Assembly (NCBI GenBank): GCA_005784505.1
Contig: VCAZ01000012.1
Location: 3,849,011 to 3,913,010 of the forward strand
Reading direction: 5' to 3'
DNA: 64,000 nt
Source of the DNA: Bagarius yarrelli
Lineage: Eukaryota > Chordata > Actinopteri > Siluriformes > Sisoridae
Numbering within the stretch: the first letter of the stretch is position 1; each line of letters starts with the position of its first letter. Shown piece by piece: positions 47,720-59,326 of the stretch. The position numbers and the translations under genes were made by a program. Below the pieces are notes generated by a model. That model did not search any database, was not told where the DNA came from, and saw nothing but the letters and a program-made list of their open reading frames with translations.

Positions 47720-48610
47720 CAGGGGTCAGCAACCTGCGGCTTCGAGCCACATGTGGCTCTTTAATACTACAGCTGCAGCTTTGGAAAAAATTAAAGAAAT
47801 AAATAATGATTATTTAATCTATATTTATTTTATTTTAGGTTGTTATTTTCTTTTTCTGAATTAGAGAACGATTTTGATGTTGTTACATTAAAATAAAATG
47901 TGTTAAATTTTTTGTTGTTTAAAATAGTCACAACCCCCGATATGCGACACCTGCCGGCAGGTGAAACATGGAATCCCTAAAACTTATATAAACATTAACC
48001 AGTCTGCATTTGGAGTCCTGTCGATCTTTAGATCCACATACGTTTGTGAGAAGGACTTTTTCACCTATATAAATACAAACATCGCTCACGCCTCACAGAT
48101 GACAGCTTACAATCCTGTGCGAAAATGAAAGTGACGTTTTGTATCCCTGCTGTGGAGACGCTGTGCGATGAAGTTCAGAAGCAAAAAGCACATTTAACCA
48201 AGTAAAGTAAATATTTTAATCGGCTAAACTTTTGCTAATAAATATTTTATTTAGTAAAATAGACCTTTTTACAATTAGGTTGATGACTGCACACAGGATA
48301 TTCGGGTTTGCACTTATGGTTTGCTGCAGGTGGATAATTCAAATACAAGGATGATTTAAAACAATTGATCATTTTATAAAAAAGTACTTTATCTCAGTGT
48401 TTTGAAATATCTTTTGTTGCATGCAGACATAAAATGTTATTTTTGCTTTAATATTTCATTAATTTTTAACATGCAACACAAGTTTTTTTTTTTACACATA
48501 TATAAGTAAAAGAAAACAATGTCGAAAGAGCTTTGTGGCTTCCGATGTTCTGTTTTCTCTGGACAACTGGCCCAAATGGCTCTTTGAGTGTTTAAGGTTG
48601 CCGACCCCTG
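47720..48610. mobile_element. hAT transposon copy, 891 bp, with TIRs and 8-bp target duplication
   Basis: The left end CAGGGGTCAGCAACCT and the right end (read in reverse complement) CAGGGGTCGGCAACCT form the TIR. Flanks CTCTAAAT (47,712-47,719) and CTCTAAAC (48,611-48,618) are an 8-bp target duplication with one mismatch, diagnostic of the hAT superfamily. A perfect 16-bp palindrome GAGCCACATGTGGCTC sits at 47,744-47,759. Inside, about 48,003-48,205 carries remnants of the hATC dimerisation domain on the plus strand (TYVCEK, then a decayed MKHTKS.HRxxLTDDSLQSC-like segment). The rest of the transposase is deleted, so the copy is non-autonomous. Confidence 0.9.
48003..48205 (+). pseudogene. 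hAT transposase C-terminal (hATC) relic
   Basis: The piece reads STYVCEKDF in one frame, then, after a shift, parts resembling the dimerisation-domain helix and 'tgacagcttacaatcctgtg' (DDSLQSCxKMKVT-like). It lies inside the hAT element and accounts for its only coding remnant. Confidence 0.65.
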
Positions 48611-48618
48611 CTCTAAAC

Positions 48619-49847
48619 CAATGACACAGTTTAGGGAATTATGTTATATCTTAGCAGCTGGTTTTTCTGCATGCCACTACAGCTAAATATGAGAATTCAT
48701 AGACTCAAAGGAGGTCACAAAACAAGTTTACAGATATTCCCTGAAAAAAAAAAATGGCTGTGGGGCATTCCACAAAAACTCCAATCAGCTGTTAACCCTG
48801 TCTGCTCCAGGGGTGCTGCATCATCTCTGACCCCAACTTACTAAATGGGATACTAGATGTGCTGTAAAAAAGAAATGTGCCAAAATAAAAGTAATTAACA
48901 TTTACATAACCAGGTTTCAAACTTGATGCGATCTTATGGCTTTTTAGTGACATTTGTTGAGTCACCCTAATGTCTGCAGCTTAATCTTTTTCCTAGAACC
49001 TGCTCTCAAATTTAAGGGCTGGACTTATTGTATCCCAAAGTCAGTCAAGCTAGAATTGAGCATTTAATTTCAATCAATTTTTCTTTTTAACTTTTTTTTT
49101 GCTGTGATCAAGATATTATTTAATTCCAATTGATTTTTAAGTACTTTAGCACAGTTTTCCACCCGGTTGGTCCTATTTTCAAAGAATAAAGATGTATCTT
49201 ATAGAATTAAGGTTCAGGTGTAATCGGTTCTATATTGAGCGGAATGCTGTGTTCTTGTGTTAAAATTTAACAGACATTGAAATGTAATAACTGTTATACA
49301 TGTAGAAATGATGATTTTTTTTAAATACATTTTTTAAGTGGTACCTATTTTTTTTAGAGGTGTATGGTACCAGTTAAAATATCTTTTTTTTAAGTAGAAG
49401 AAAAGAAAATATATTTTAACAGTTCCAGTTTCTGTTTCAGATGCAAAATCAACATGAAATAAAAAAGGAGACCAGAGTGCCAAAGCTTTCCAAGGGTGAA
49501 AAATGTGCTGTGTACTTTTGCATAGCTGCAAATGTCCTTGGCATTTCACACTCGCAACAAAAATCTATAAAATGCTCTAAAGGATTGTGTTCAGTAATAA
49601 GTTCTTTTAAATATATATATAAACTAATATAAAGCTATAATTTAAATTTTATAAACACATGTACTTGATATTTGCATAGCTGAGGTAAGATAAACATATG
49701 ATATGCATATAAACAATGACTTAATAATTATAATCAACTGTATAAAAACAAACTATATTAAAGTAAATGTAGGGTAAAATTAGTTCTGGAAAAAAATGAA
49801 TTCTGTAAAGACTAGTAAACTTGTACATTCAGTTTCTTTTTCAGAGT
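48619..49847 (+). other. intergenic stretch before the epas1 promoter
   Basis: It holds a SINE fragment at about 48,760-48,895 ('gttaaccctgtctgctccaggggtgctgcatcatctctgaccccaactt', longer subfamily) and several poly-T and poly-A runs. Nothing else was recognised. Confidence 0.55.
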
Positions 49848-50001
49848 TTGAAACATTCATTCATTCATTCATTCATTCATTCATTTTCATTTTCTATAAC
49901 CGCTTATTCGCTAATTCGGGGTCACGGGGATCTGCTAGAGCCCATCCCAGCCGCCTCTGCAAGGGCGAAGGGCAGGAGGGGTACACCCAGGACAGGTCGA
50001 G
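49848..50001 (-). repeat. SINE 3' fragment abutting the epas1 promoter
   Basis: (ATTC)n followed by 'ataaccgcttattcgctaattcggggtcacggggatctgctagag' and 'ggcaggaggggtacaccc' is the reverse complement of the 3' half of the complete element at 26,660-27,008. It is truncated where unique, CpG-rich sequence begins. Confidence 0.9.
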
Positions 50002-50038
50002 TTTCAAACACTTTGTGTTTAAAGATGACAGATTTCAG

Positions 50039-50145
50039 GCGTGTTCGGTGGGCGTGTTTTTAGACAGCAAACCGGCCAATCACGATGCGCGGAATAATCT
50101 CGCCGCTGGCAGTCGACCATCTGATCGCAGCGTTATCGGTGCGTG
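50039..50145 (+). promoter_or_regulatory. epas1: epas1 proximal promoter: CpG-rich, CCAAT box, three RCGTG cores
   Basis: The composition changes abruptly here to CpG-rich. A CCAAT box lies at 50,076-50,080. GCGTG, the core of hypoxia-response elements, occurs at 50,039-50,043, 50,052-50,056 and 50,141-50,145. No TATA box is seen. The region lies just upstream of the IRE-like hairpin, which must be transcribed, so it is a plausible promoter. Short motifs arise by chance, so binding is inference. Confidence 0.5.
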
Positions 50146-50271
50146 TGCACGAGTGTATGTGAGTGTATGTGAGTGTGTGTTAATCAGTGTGTATGCTAAA
50201 AAGGTACAAAGTTCTTTAGATTTTTCCAGAGCGGTAAAAGCTTGGATCTGCTCGTGTGATTACCCGGAGGA

Positions 50272-50303
50272 AGTGATCCTCGGCAGGCTCCTGAGACTGT
50301 AAT
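50272..50303 (+). promoter_or_regulatory. epas1: iron-responsive-element-like hairpin in the epas1 5' UTR
   Basis: CCTCGGCAGGCTCCTGAGAC (50,278-50,297) matches the HIF-2 alpha 5' UTR IRE, where IRP1 binds in low iron and represses translation. The bulged C at 50,278, upper stem CUCGG with GAG and CC, and the extra bulged U at 50,292 typical of the HIF-2 alpha IRE are all present, followed by the conserved ACTGTA. The loop reads CAGGCU instead of the usual CAGUGN, and the lower stem relies on G-U pairs. It lies about 225 bases before the start codon. Strong homology, uncertain function. Confidence 0.8.
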
Positions 50304-50527
50304 AGCTTCGCTATGTATTACTCTGGGAATGGATTTTGAGTTACTTTCTAACCGTGTAACTTTTTTGTGTTGGGTTTGTTCTTCAACCTAAACCCGCGTA
50401 CAAGCAGGAGTTATTGTCGTTGTTTTGTGTGTGTGTGTGTGTGTGTTTTATTAAAGAAATATTTACGCAATTTTTCGGAGAAATTATTGGAAGCGTAAGC
50501 GCGTGAAGGAGACAGAACTTCTGCAAG

Positions 50528-50553
50528 ATGACAGCCGATAAGGACAAGAAAAG
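50528..50553 (+). CDS. epas1: epas1 exon 1 (start codon)
   Basis: The exon encodes MTADKDKK plus the first two bases of Arg, then the donor AAAAG|GTAAAT. Human HIF-2 alpha begins MTADKEKKR with the same exon boundary, whereas HIF-1 alpha starts differently, so this is epas1. HIF-2 alpha is the oxygen-regulated bHLH-PAS subunit that pairs with ARNT to activate hypoxia genes. The exon is only 26 coding bases; the 5' UTR before it contains a (GT)n run at 50,425-50,446 and the IRE-like hairpin. Confidence 0.93.
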
Positions 50554-50705
50554 GTAAATTTGGCTTGGGATAAAACACGTGACCTGTCATTAATCACCCC
50601 GGGTCTGAGGGAGGTAGAGTAGTTTTTACTCGAGATTATTATTATTAATAGTAAGAGAGATAAAACACCTGCTGCTGCTTTACTGCATGGCTTTATTTAT
50701 TTATT

Positions 50706-50850
50706 TTTTTACGTTTACAGCATTTGACAGACGTCCTCATTCAGAGAAACTTACATTTACATCTTTTATACAACTGAGCGATTGGTGGTTAAGCAATTGG
50801 TAGCTTAGTGGTGCTGGGAATCGAACCCAGACACCTTTTAAAATGACCGT
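50706..50850 (-). repeat. tRNA-type SINE, minus strand
   Basis: 'acatcttttatacaactgagcgattg' and 'gtggtgctgggaatcgaaccc' are the reversed 3' part and B box. Part of the core is deleted. Confidence 0.75.
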
Positions 50851-50924
50851 TTACCAAAAAGTAGTTTACGTAAACTATAAAAGGTAAAATAATGACGGTA
50901 ATTGGGGTTACCTTCGAGCGATAC

Positions 50925-51062
50925 AGTTATCTCTTTTACAACTGAGCAAATAGGAGTTAGGCCTTGCTCAGGAGCCCGACAGTGGGAACGTGGTGGTGTT
51001 AGAAATCGAACCCTGATTTTTCAATTAGCAATCCAACACCTTAACTACTGAGCTACCACTTA
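50925..51062 (-). repeat. tRNA-type SINE, minus strand
   Basis: 'ccttgctcaggagcccgacagtggg', 'gtggtggtgttagaaatcgaaccc' and 'caacaccttaactactgagctaccac' give core, B box and head in reverse. This is the second of three same-strand copies within 830 bases. Confidence 0.85.
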
Positions 51063-51431
51063 TGATGTCAGTCAGTAACTATCTCTATATCTCTATGGTT
51101 CTATCGCTTGTGATAAAAGTTTTTGTTCATGAGGCGCTGCGACTTAGGTAGATACAGTCTAATTTTGTTTACGTAAAACTCAAAATAATTTTAAAAAAAT
51201 TATATATAAGCACATATTGAAACCACGCATTCTCATAATAATAATAAGACTAACAAAATTTGGACGTCATATTTAAAAATGCTTTACACTATTTAATTTT
51301 CCTGTTTTTTTTTTTTTTTTTAATATATTCTACTTGCAAAGTTGCAGGTTTTAGTGTCAGCTTTCTACATTGTTTGGTTATTTATGCATTTTATTACATT
51401 ATAATAAATCACTAAAATATATTACATTGTT

Positions 51432-51530
51432 TTACATTTACATTCATGGTACTTGACAGTGGCAACAGTGGCAACTTGGTGGTGCTGGGATTAGAACCTG
51501 GATCTTTTAATTAGCAGTCCTTAACCACAT
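51432..51530 (-). repeat. tRNA-type SINE fragment, minus strand
   Basis: 'acatttacattcatgg', 'cttggtggtgctgggattagaacc' and 'attagcagtccttaaccac' give a shortened minus-strand copy. Confidence 0.7.
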
Positions 51531-51554
51531 CACATTTAAAGGATTGATTTGGTC

Positions 51555-51672
51555 TGGTCAACTGTTCAGGTTGTACCCCTGTCTTTTGCCTACTAAAAGC
51601 TGGGATAGGCTACAGATGATCCCCAGGACCCTTATTAGGAATAAGCGGGTAGAAAACAAATGCATAGATAGA
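51555..51672 (+). repeat. SINE 3' fragment (26.7-kb family)
   Basis: 'tcaggttgtacccctgtcttttgcc', 'agctgggataggctacag' and 'aggaataagcgggtagaaaa' match the 3' half of the complete element at 26,660-27,008. Confidence 0.8.
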
Positions 51673-54600
51673 TGGATGATTTATTTTGTTAAAGAATCTG
51701 AACCTTAGATGCATTTTGTATTGTAAATATTGTAACTGCCACCTTTGCACAATACACTTTGCATAACTGTTTGTTAGGCAATTGTTACCTTTTTCTAAAG
51801 TTTTACAATTGGTGTAACATCCCTGTACTGCTCATAGTGGTTTGTGTGTGTGCTGTATGTGTGTGCTCGTTACACAAAGCGCCTGAAAGTCTGTTCCAGC
51901 CTCCTGACAGTTAGTTCCCTGCATGTTCTGGCCGTCTTTATCAGATCAGACAGAGGGAAACTAAACACAAACATTAGTACATAACACTTGAATAAAAAGC
52001 TTGTATCATTACTATTAGGACTATTGAAGTTCAGAAAGGGAATGCAAAAATTGGTTCAGCATGTCCTTAAAGGAATCAGGCAAACTGAAGTAAAATGGCT
52101 TCGGCAGCAAACATGTCGGCCATCTTGAACCTCTTGAGATGTATGCATGGTTTTTTTGCTGATTACTGGTTTAGACAAGTCGATATTGAAGTTACCTGTT
52201 TATAAAAGGCTTTCATAACAGGTTTTTGTATTGTTCATTAGCTGAGCTTATTTAATATGCAATATTTTATAAAGAATTACAAAAAAAATGTATATAAATT
52301 TAAGTCCTTTTAAAGGAACTTTTGTGTTTTTTATAAAGCATGAAAATTTGCGAACAATAAAGACCGTCGGATCATATAATAATGCAGTCATTATTACGGA
52401 TTCAACCATTTGTACTAAAATTATAACAATAGACTTAGTACAAATAATTGAATCCTAAAACTTTTTTTTCGGTTTGTACTTGTAAATGACACCATCACGT
52501 TTCTAAACAGAACTCTACTATAAAAACTTTTTTAATTCAAACCCAAATTAGCAAATAATCATAAATACACCTACTTAAACACAGATTACTGTAAATAAAT
52601 TTTGTGGTTGCTATTGCATATACTAATTATACACAAAGACTCAGGTTGGACAGTTGGGACATTTAGGTTAAACTATATCTTAATTTTTTTGTTAGATATA
52701 TTTTAACGCAGAAGAGATGAGACACTACTCATTCTTCATCTTTGCTTTGCTCTCCAATCCCACTGGCCAATGGGCAAACGCTGGCTTTCTTCCCAGGGCT
52801 CTCAGTGCCAGCCCTGCCAGAGCTCTATCCAAGCTTTGTCCCTGCCACCTTAGAGCCTCTCAGTCCTCAGACAGAGATGCCCAGCTTACAGATCTGCTGA
52901 GAACACATGCCTTTTGTTCTGTCTATCAGGGTATACAGGTAATTAGAGGATACACGTTCTACTGAATATAACAGAACAGTGTTATAAAGTCGTATCCAAG
53001 CTTCATGATCTTGCCACTTTTTTAGAAAATGTTTTTATCAACTTTTATTAGAATTGTATTGGTCTCATGTATGTCAGGGTTTTAAAGGACATGCAGAGGA
53101 TTCTTTCCCAGCTGTCTGACTCCACAGAAATGTGCAGTATGTTGTGACAGGATCTCTAGAGAGAATTTGGATCTAGGCTTCTAAATTCCCACCCTCAGCT
53201 AACAGCAGGGGTACATACAAAATTTTAGTTGGCAAGATTATTCTTGCGTTTTTGTGTGTTTTTTTGGTCTCATCTTATGATATACTCGTTAGTATTAATT
53301 CCTATTCTTTTTACGACCTGGATAACAAACTGTTTACACTGTTTCATTATGCAGTCTGTATGTATGCATTTATGTCAGTAGGGTTCCTCAGTGTCTCGTA
53401 TAGTTTGTCTAAAAATCTCACTTCCCATTGGCGAAAGGAGTTGTTGATTGTTTAGCAGTTTGAGGGAACAAACTGTTCCAGCAGATCAGAGATTAGCAGC
53501 GGATGCATTTTTTTTCAGGCCAAAACATAGAAAAGTGCTTACAAGTAAACAAAGTCCAGCAGTTCTGGTGTGTTCATTGTTTAATACTTCTTAGAGACTG
53601 AATGTCTCCATCATAGGTGAAAAAGTTAAAGATGAGCCACCCGAAGCAAACAATTACACTTTAAATTAAAACAAACTCGGATTACACACAAAGGCATTAT
53701 TAACATGAAAGTATAGTGAAAGGCCATTGTGACTGGTTAGTTAATTTAGTTTTATGGATTTGTGTTGCTTATTATGAAAATAGTTGTATGGCAGAGGAGC
53801 AGATGGCTGTTGTGGTTTTTGAGCTATACCTGAGGCTACCCAGAGACTTGCGAGCTCTCTGGTGACATTTTGATTAAAAACACAAAGCTCAGGGGGTAGA
53901 AAGGTTAATAATATTGTGTTATGTTTCATTATTTCAGGTGTATCTTTAACTTGTCAGCTAATGTGTAAAGACAACTGAATTCAAGCAGCATAAAGTACAT
54001 TGCATTTTGTAGAAGTTGCTAAAAACGTCAAACTCATGTTGACTCTGATAGAAATATGCTGGTCCTTCATTTGTGGCTTTTGATAAAATCTGAAACCTCT
54101 CACCTGAAATGTCCTACAGTTAGTAAAGGCATGGCATACATTTGAAAAGTCTTACTCTGATAAAGCTTTCGATATGACACTTTAGATTAATAATAGCAAA
54201 TTAGCATTAAATTAGCAAGTAAATGTTGAATTTGCAGATCAAGTAAATTAAACAGATGTTTTCATTTTTAATTAATTCACTTGCATTGCCTTATTTCAAT
54301 ACCTGAAAAAAAGTCAAAAATGTCTCATTAAGATCAATAAATTGTTCAGGAAATAAGGATAAATCAAAATGAGTTATTTTGGTGTCTTTCATACACCGAT
54401 AAAAAAAAAAAAAGGCTTTCCCTATTAAAAAAAAACAAGCAAAACCTTATTTTAGCAAGTTAAATTAACTAACTATACGAGCAGAACCCTTAAGCACTGA
54501 AATATCTTTGGACAATGGATTTTTGTGCTCTATTTTTTTTGGTCAAAGCAAGAAATATTTGAAAAAAAGTGCAGCTTTAATTTGTACACATTCAGAAAAA

Positions 54601-55479
54601 GACTTAGAAAGAGACTGTAAGAGAGTGATTTTTTTTTTTTTTTGTAATTAAATTATTTTTCCTCTAAAATGTGCCTGAGTATGAATGGTATGCACCGGGC
54701 ATGGGTCATGCACCATTTGGGCATTTCACAGGGTTGAAAATAGCATGTTGCTACGTCTGATTTAGTTTCAAGTCACGCTTCAGGTAGCAGTTTCATGACA
54801 CCTATACCAGAGAGTGATTTTGTGTATTGATTTAAGTTACACTAAATATTTTAGTAACTTAGTTGACAACTATGACAATGCAAGCATAGTTATGTTTTTA
54901 GTGTAAAACTACATGTATGCTTTTTTACTACATGTAGGCAACGCAATATGTAAAGAAAAACACTAAATGTGATCAGAAACAGTTTTTTAGTATGTAGTTA
55001 AAGGTCAGCACCGAGTACCAGAAGCGTTAGCCAGCAATAGCATTGCAGACATGATAAGAAAACATGGGGCTTCTTTTAGTCAGCTTTGTAAAGAAGAAAA
55101 TGATCCACTGAACAATAACAGTATAGTTTATGGTCCTGATGGGAAACCTAATGCAGGGTCACATATGTAGCTCATATTTTTAGTTAGTGACACTAAATGT
55201 ATGTGTCTTGTTTAAAAACTGCACATTCATCACACTGGCATAGCTTGCATTGCTTTCTGACATGCAGGACAGCTCAGTTTCTCTGAAAAAGTTTGCCCCT
55301 GCCCCAAGTGGCAGATAAGGCCACTGTTACTCTGCTTATTGTAAACTGCTTAATAATTACTTGGATGGGAATTATTTTGCTTTTATGATGGGAATTATTA
55401 TTGTTGTAGTTAGCTGAAAATGCAAATAGTTGAAAACCATAGCGTAGCTTCAATCAACAAAACTGACAGACATAAATAA

Positions 55480-58010
55480 ACATAAACTTAAACTAGACAA
55501 ATGAACATACGTAGACATACCAACAGTGGTACAGAAAACAACCAGGTAAGGGACAAGAAAACGAGGGCTATCAAGACATGTCACATGGACAAGGAAAGGA
55601 CACGACATTAATACATGGGGAACAACAAAGTAACATGGAGAACAAGAACACAGAAACTAAAACCTGTACACTAAACCTGAATACTGAAACAAAAACATAC
55701 AAAACGCAGACCTTCATCACTATGGGCTTTTTTGACATCTAAACACAAACCCAGGTGGAAGGTGGTCCAGGCGTGGGATGGGGGCCAGGTCCATGAAGCC
55801 CTGGAAGACCTGGACCCCAGCGATGGGACACAGCTGGCAAAGCAGGAAGCCAATGTGTAACTGATGATGCAGAAAGGCACGACGAAGCCCACAAACCACA
55901 CCAATTTCTGCGACCAAGCACTGTACACCCTTATAAGTCCTGGCTTAGGCTCCACATCTGCCGAAGCTTGGGTACTGTAGCCAAGCCAAAAAATTAATTA
56001 AAAAAATAGGGAAGGAAAGGAGAAGGCATTTGTAGCACTCGTGGCATGACGGAACTGTGGCAGCCATCTAAGGCTGAGACTTTGGCTTGTCTGCCATTTT
56101 GAACTGTGACTCTGGCTTAGCAAGCATGAGGAAAGCAGGGTTATGCTTAGCAGGCATGAGATGAACAAGCTCCGATTTGGTAGGCATGAGGTTAACAGAC
56201 TTTGCTTTGGAAGGCATGAGGTAAACAGACACTGGTTTGAATACCTATGCGTGAATACCCATGCACGACCCATTTTCAATGCCCTGGCTGACGGAAGGGG
56301 ATTCTCACATAAGATTTGACATGGTACATGGCCCCGCCCATCGTCTCCTTGATGCTGTAAAGTTGTCTTGTCCCCCTAGCAGCCCAAACCATAATGTTTC
56401 CAACTCCAAATGTTTGACGGTAGGGATGGTGTTCTTGGAGTCAGAGGCAGCATTTCTTCTCCACTAAAAAGGTGAGTTGAGTTAATCCCTAAGAGCTTGA
56501 TTTTGGTCCTATCTGCCCACAACACACAGAGGAGCTTTTCGGGAGCTATGGGATTTCTGTCCTTCTGGGCAAAGTGTTTTACCAGTTGTTGTAATGGTGA
56601 CTGTGGTCCCAGCTGCATTGAGATTATTAACAAAATCCTCCCGTGTAGTTCTGGGCTGATTCCTTACTATTCTCATGAGCATTAAAACTCAACAAGGTGA
56701 GATCTTGCTCCATGCCTCAGACTGAGGGATATTAACAGTTATTTTGTTATTCTTCCGTTTACGAATAATTGCACCAACTGTTGTCACCTTCTCACCAAGC
56801 TGCTTGCCGATGGTCTCGTAACCCATTCCAGTCTTGTGTAGGTCTACAACCTTGTTGCCGACATTCTTGGACAGCTTTTTGGTCTTGGCCATGGTGGAGA
56901 GTTAGGAATCTGATTGATTGATTGATTGCCTCTGTAGACAGAGAAAGTTTTTTATACAGGTAACAAGCTGAGCTTAGGCGCACTGCCTTTAAGAGAGACT
57001 TTAGGAGAGTGCTCCTAATCTCAGTTTGTTACCTGTATAAAAGATATCTTTAAGCCTGGAATATTGTTGATTGATAGAGGATCAAATACCTATTTCACTC
57101 AATAAAATGCAAATCAATTTATAATTCTTTAAAAATGTGTTTTTTTTAGATTTTTATTCTGGGTGTTTATTCTGTCTCTCACTATTAAACTTTTAAAATT
57201 ATAGACTGATCATTTCCTTGTCAGTAGGCATACATACAAAATTAGCAGGAAATCAAATATTTTTTTCATCACTGTATGAGGCACAAGCATGCTCTGTCAT
57301 GTATAAGGTGAGCAGGCTCTGTCTTAGCAAGGTATGAGCTGAACAAGCTCTGGTTTGGCAGACAACGCTGGCTTGGCAGGTACTGCGTGTTTGCAGAGTT
57401 CCTTGTCTGCTAAATCAACAGTAAACAAGGAACCACTTAGTAACAGGGCATAGTCCATATATCAAATTTTCCCTTTTGGCCAGACAGAGATATTTATTTC
57501 TACTCGGAAAATGTCTTTCAATGCCATAGCAACATTATTAAACTCCACTATGTCACAGAATTCACAAAAATCCTGCACATAGTTCGCTATGGCCGAATTG
57601 CCCAGAAGTGGTGATTAACTGCTGAATTTATTTTAGTGTCTGGTATTTTGTAATAACCTCCCTGAAGATGCAAGTATTGAGAACCAAGTGCAGCTTTATT
57701 TACATAACATAGTCAAACATGGACAGCATAGACTCACCAACAGTGGACAAGAAACAAAACGCTATAGATGTAAGAGTCCAGATTTGTGTGTTCATGTCTA
57801 CATTTTATCATGTGTTTCAGTCTGTCTCATCATTGATTTATGCCATGTTTATGCCATGTCCCCCTTTGTCTGTTCTTTTGTCTGGTAATATTGCCTTTAC
57901 CACTGTTGGTCAGTTTATGCATGCTCATCTGTCAAGTTCAAGTCAAGTTAGGTTTATTGTTTGTTAATTTTGTTAAATAAAGCTGTACTTGGGTTCTCAT
58001 ATTAAATTTT
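55480..58010. mobile_element. composite repeat interrupted by a Tc1-like insertion
   Basis: Left of the Tc1-like insertion (56,262-57,278) are imperfect tandem units such as 'ttagcaggcatgagatgaac' (56,140-56,235). The same kind of units resume on its right ('gtgagcaggctctgtcttagc', 'gtatgagctgaacaagctctgg', 57,300-57,360). At the right end, 57,676-57,712 and 57,973-58,005 form an imperfect inverted pair ('gagaaccaagtgcagctttattta' against 'aaataaagctgtacttgggttctc'). Minus-strand frames at 55,671-56,279 are repetitive and unrecognised. The class of the host element is unknown. Confidence 0.55.
56262..57278 (-). mobile_element. Tc1-like transposon copy, minus strand
   Basis: The minus-strand frame 56,892-56,689 starts MAKTKKLSKNVGNKVVDLHK and continues GMGYETIGKQLGEKVTTVGA, the paired-type DNA-binding domain of a Tc1-like transposase. 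Further blocks to 56,270 correspond to middle and catalytic parts in broken frames. The outer end at 57,230-57,278 ('agcaggaaatcaaatatttt...tcatcactgtatg') is the family's terminal repeat. The catalytic C-terminus and the second TIR are missing or decayed. Confidence 0.85.
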
Positions 58011-59326
58011 AGTGATCAGGGTTTATTAAAAAGATGATTTAGATTTTCAATGAGCAGAAAACTGTAAAAGGTGTCGATTGGCACAGATGGCAATACATGG
58101 GAAACCTTCAAAGGGCACCAGTCCCCCAGTTGTGTCTCCTGTGCCCATCAGATGCTTTGATCCATGTTCATCGGATGATATGACAGTGTAAAACAGATGC
58201 TGTGTAGAAAGACGGCTTTTAATCTCTGTAATCACTCTTGGCATCTTATGGCTCATGTGTTCTGTCCCTCAGGTATTTGATCTAACACACAGATACACGT
58301 CCACACTTCTAGGCATAAAAAGCAAAAGTTCTCAATTGTCATGATCTAAAGCTAAATACAGAATTGTGCTACACTCTCAGACTGTATAATGTGCAAAAGA
58401 GCATTATTAATGAAAATATTTTTTATTTTAGTGTAACGTGTCAAATGTGTCAAATTATAATGAATGATTTTTCTCTTTAAATTCTTGCGTGATTTCGCTA
58501 GGTATGTCTGTTTCTGAAAAACATTATGTAATGTAGGACAAAGGTTGCTTTAAAAGAGTCCAAACAGTGTTTCAACGAATCATTGCTGGTTGTGATGTGA
58601 ACTCGCAAAGAAATTGATGCTTTTGCCTGCTGTGATGCATTACCTTAGGTAACAGTTTAAGGCATAAAAGTCATTAAATTTTGTTAACATTTAAAAAATT
58701 TAGTTTTTTGAGATATATTGTTCATGTTGTCTGTCAGTTAGTTTTACACATCTGGTTGTTTTAGACTTCATTCTCATTCTGGATTCACTTTTGCTACTTC
58801 TTGAAAGCATGCAGATTTTTTATTTATAAAACATTAATCATTATTTACTTAAAAGTAATAACAGATATTATGCATTAAAGCTGCTTTCTACTGGCTAAAT
58901 AAGACAGCCCTATAAAGGAGGACTAAAGTAACATGATTTGGCATAATAGAAATGTAAAATAAAGGCGAGTTGCGAATGTGCATGACTGTTAAAGGCTAAA
59001 ATGTTGATAATTAAAAGAAATAAGGGAAGTGTTGATATTTTATCGAATATATGGATAATATTGCAGACTATGATTAGTCACGTCAAGTTAGCCAAAGTCG
59101 GGAGTAGAGCTGCCAAGTGCTTTAAGCGGCGTTAGATTTGACAATGATCACGTCCAGGGGCGCATGGGCATAGAAACGGAGTAATATGAGTGATCTTGAA
59201 GCATTGTGACCATCAAGAATCAACAATTTTACAGTGCTATCAACACTGGAGCAAAAGGGAGCTGTGGGAACGATGCGGATCAGAAAAATGAAAAGAGAAG
59301 GGAATTTATGTAAGTTTTATACTCTG

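Noticed and set aside
49796..50302. 168-codon open frame before epas1
   Set aside because: It begins in a SINE (ATTC)n tail and ends across the 5' UTR hairpin; no family resemblance, and the true start is at 50,528.
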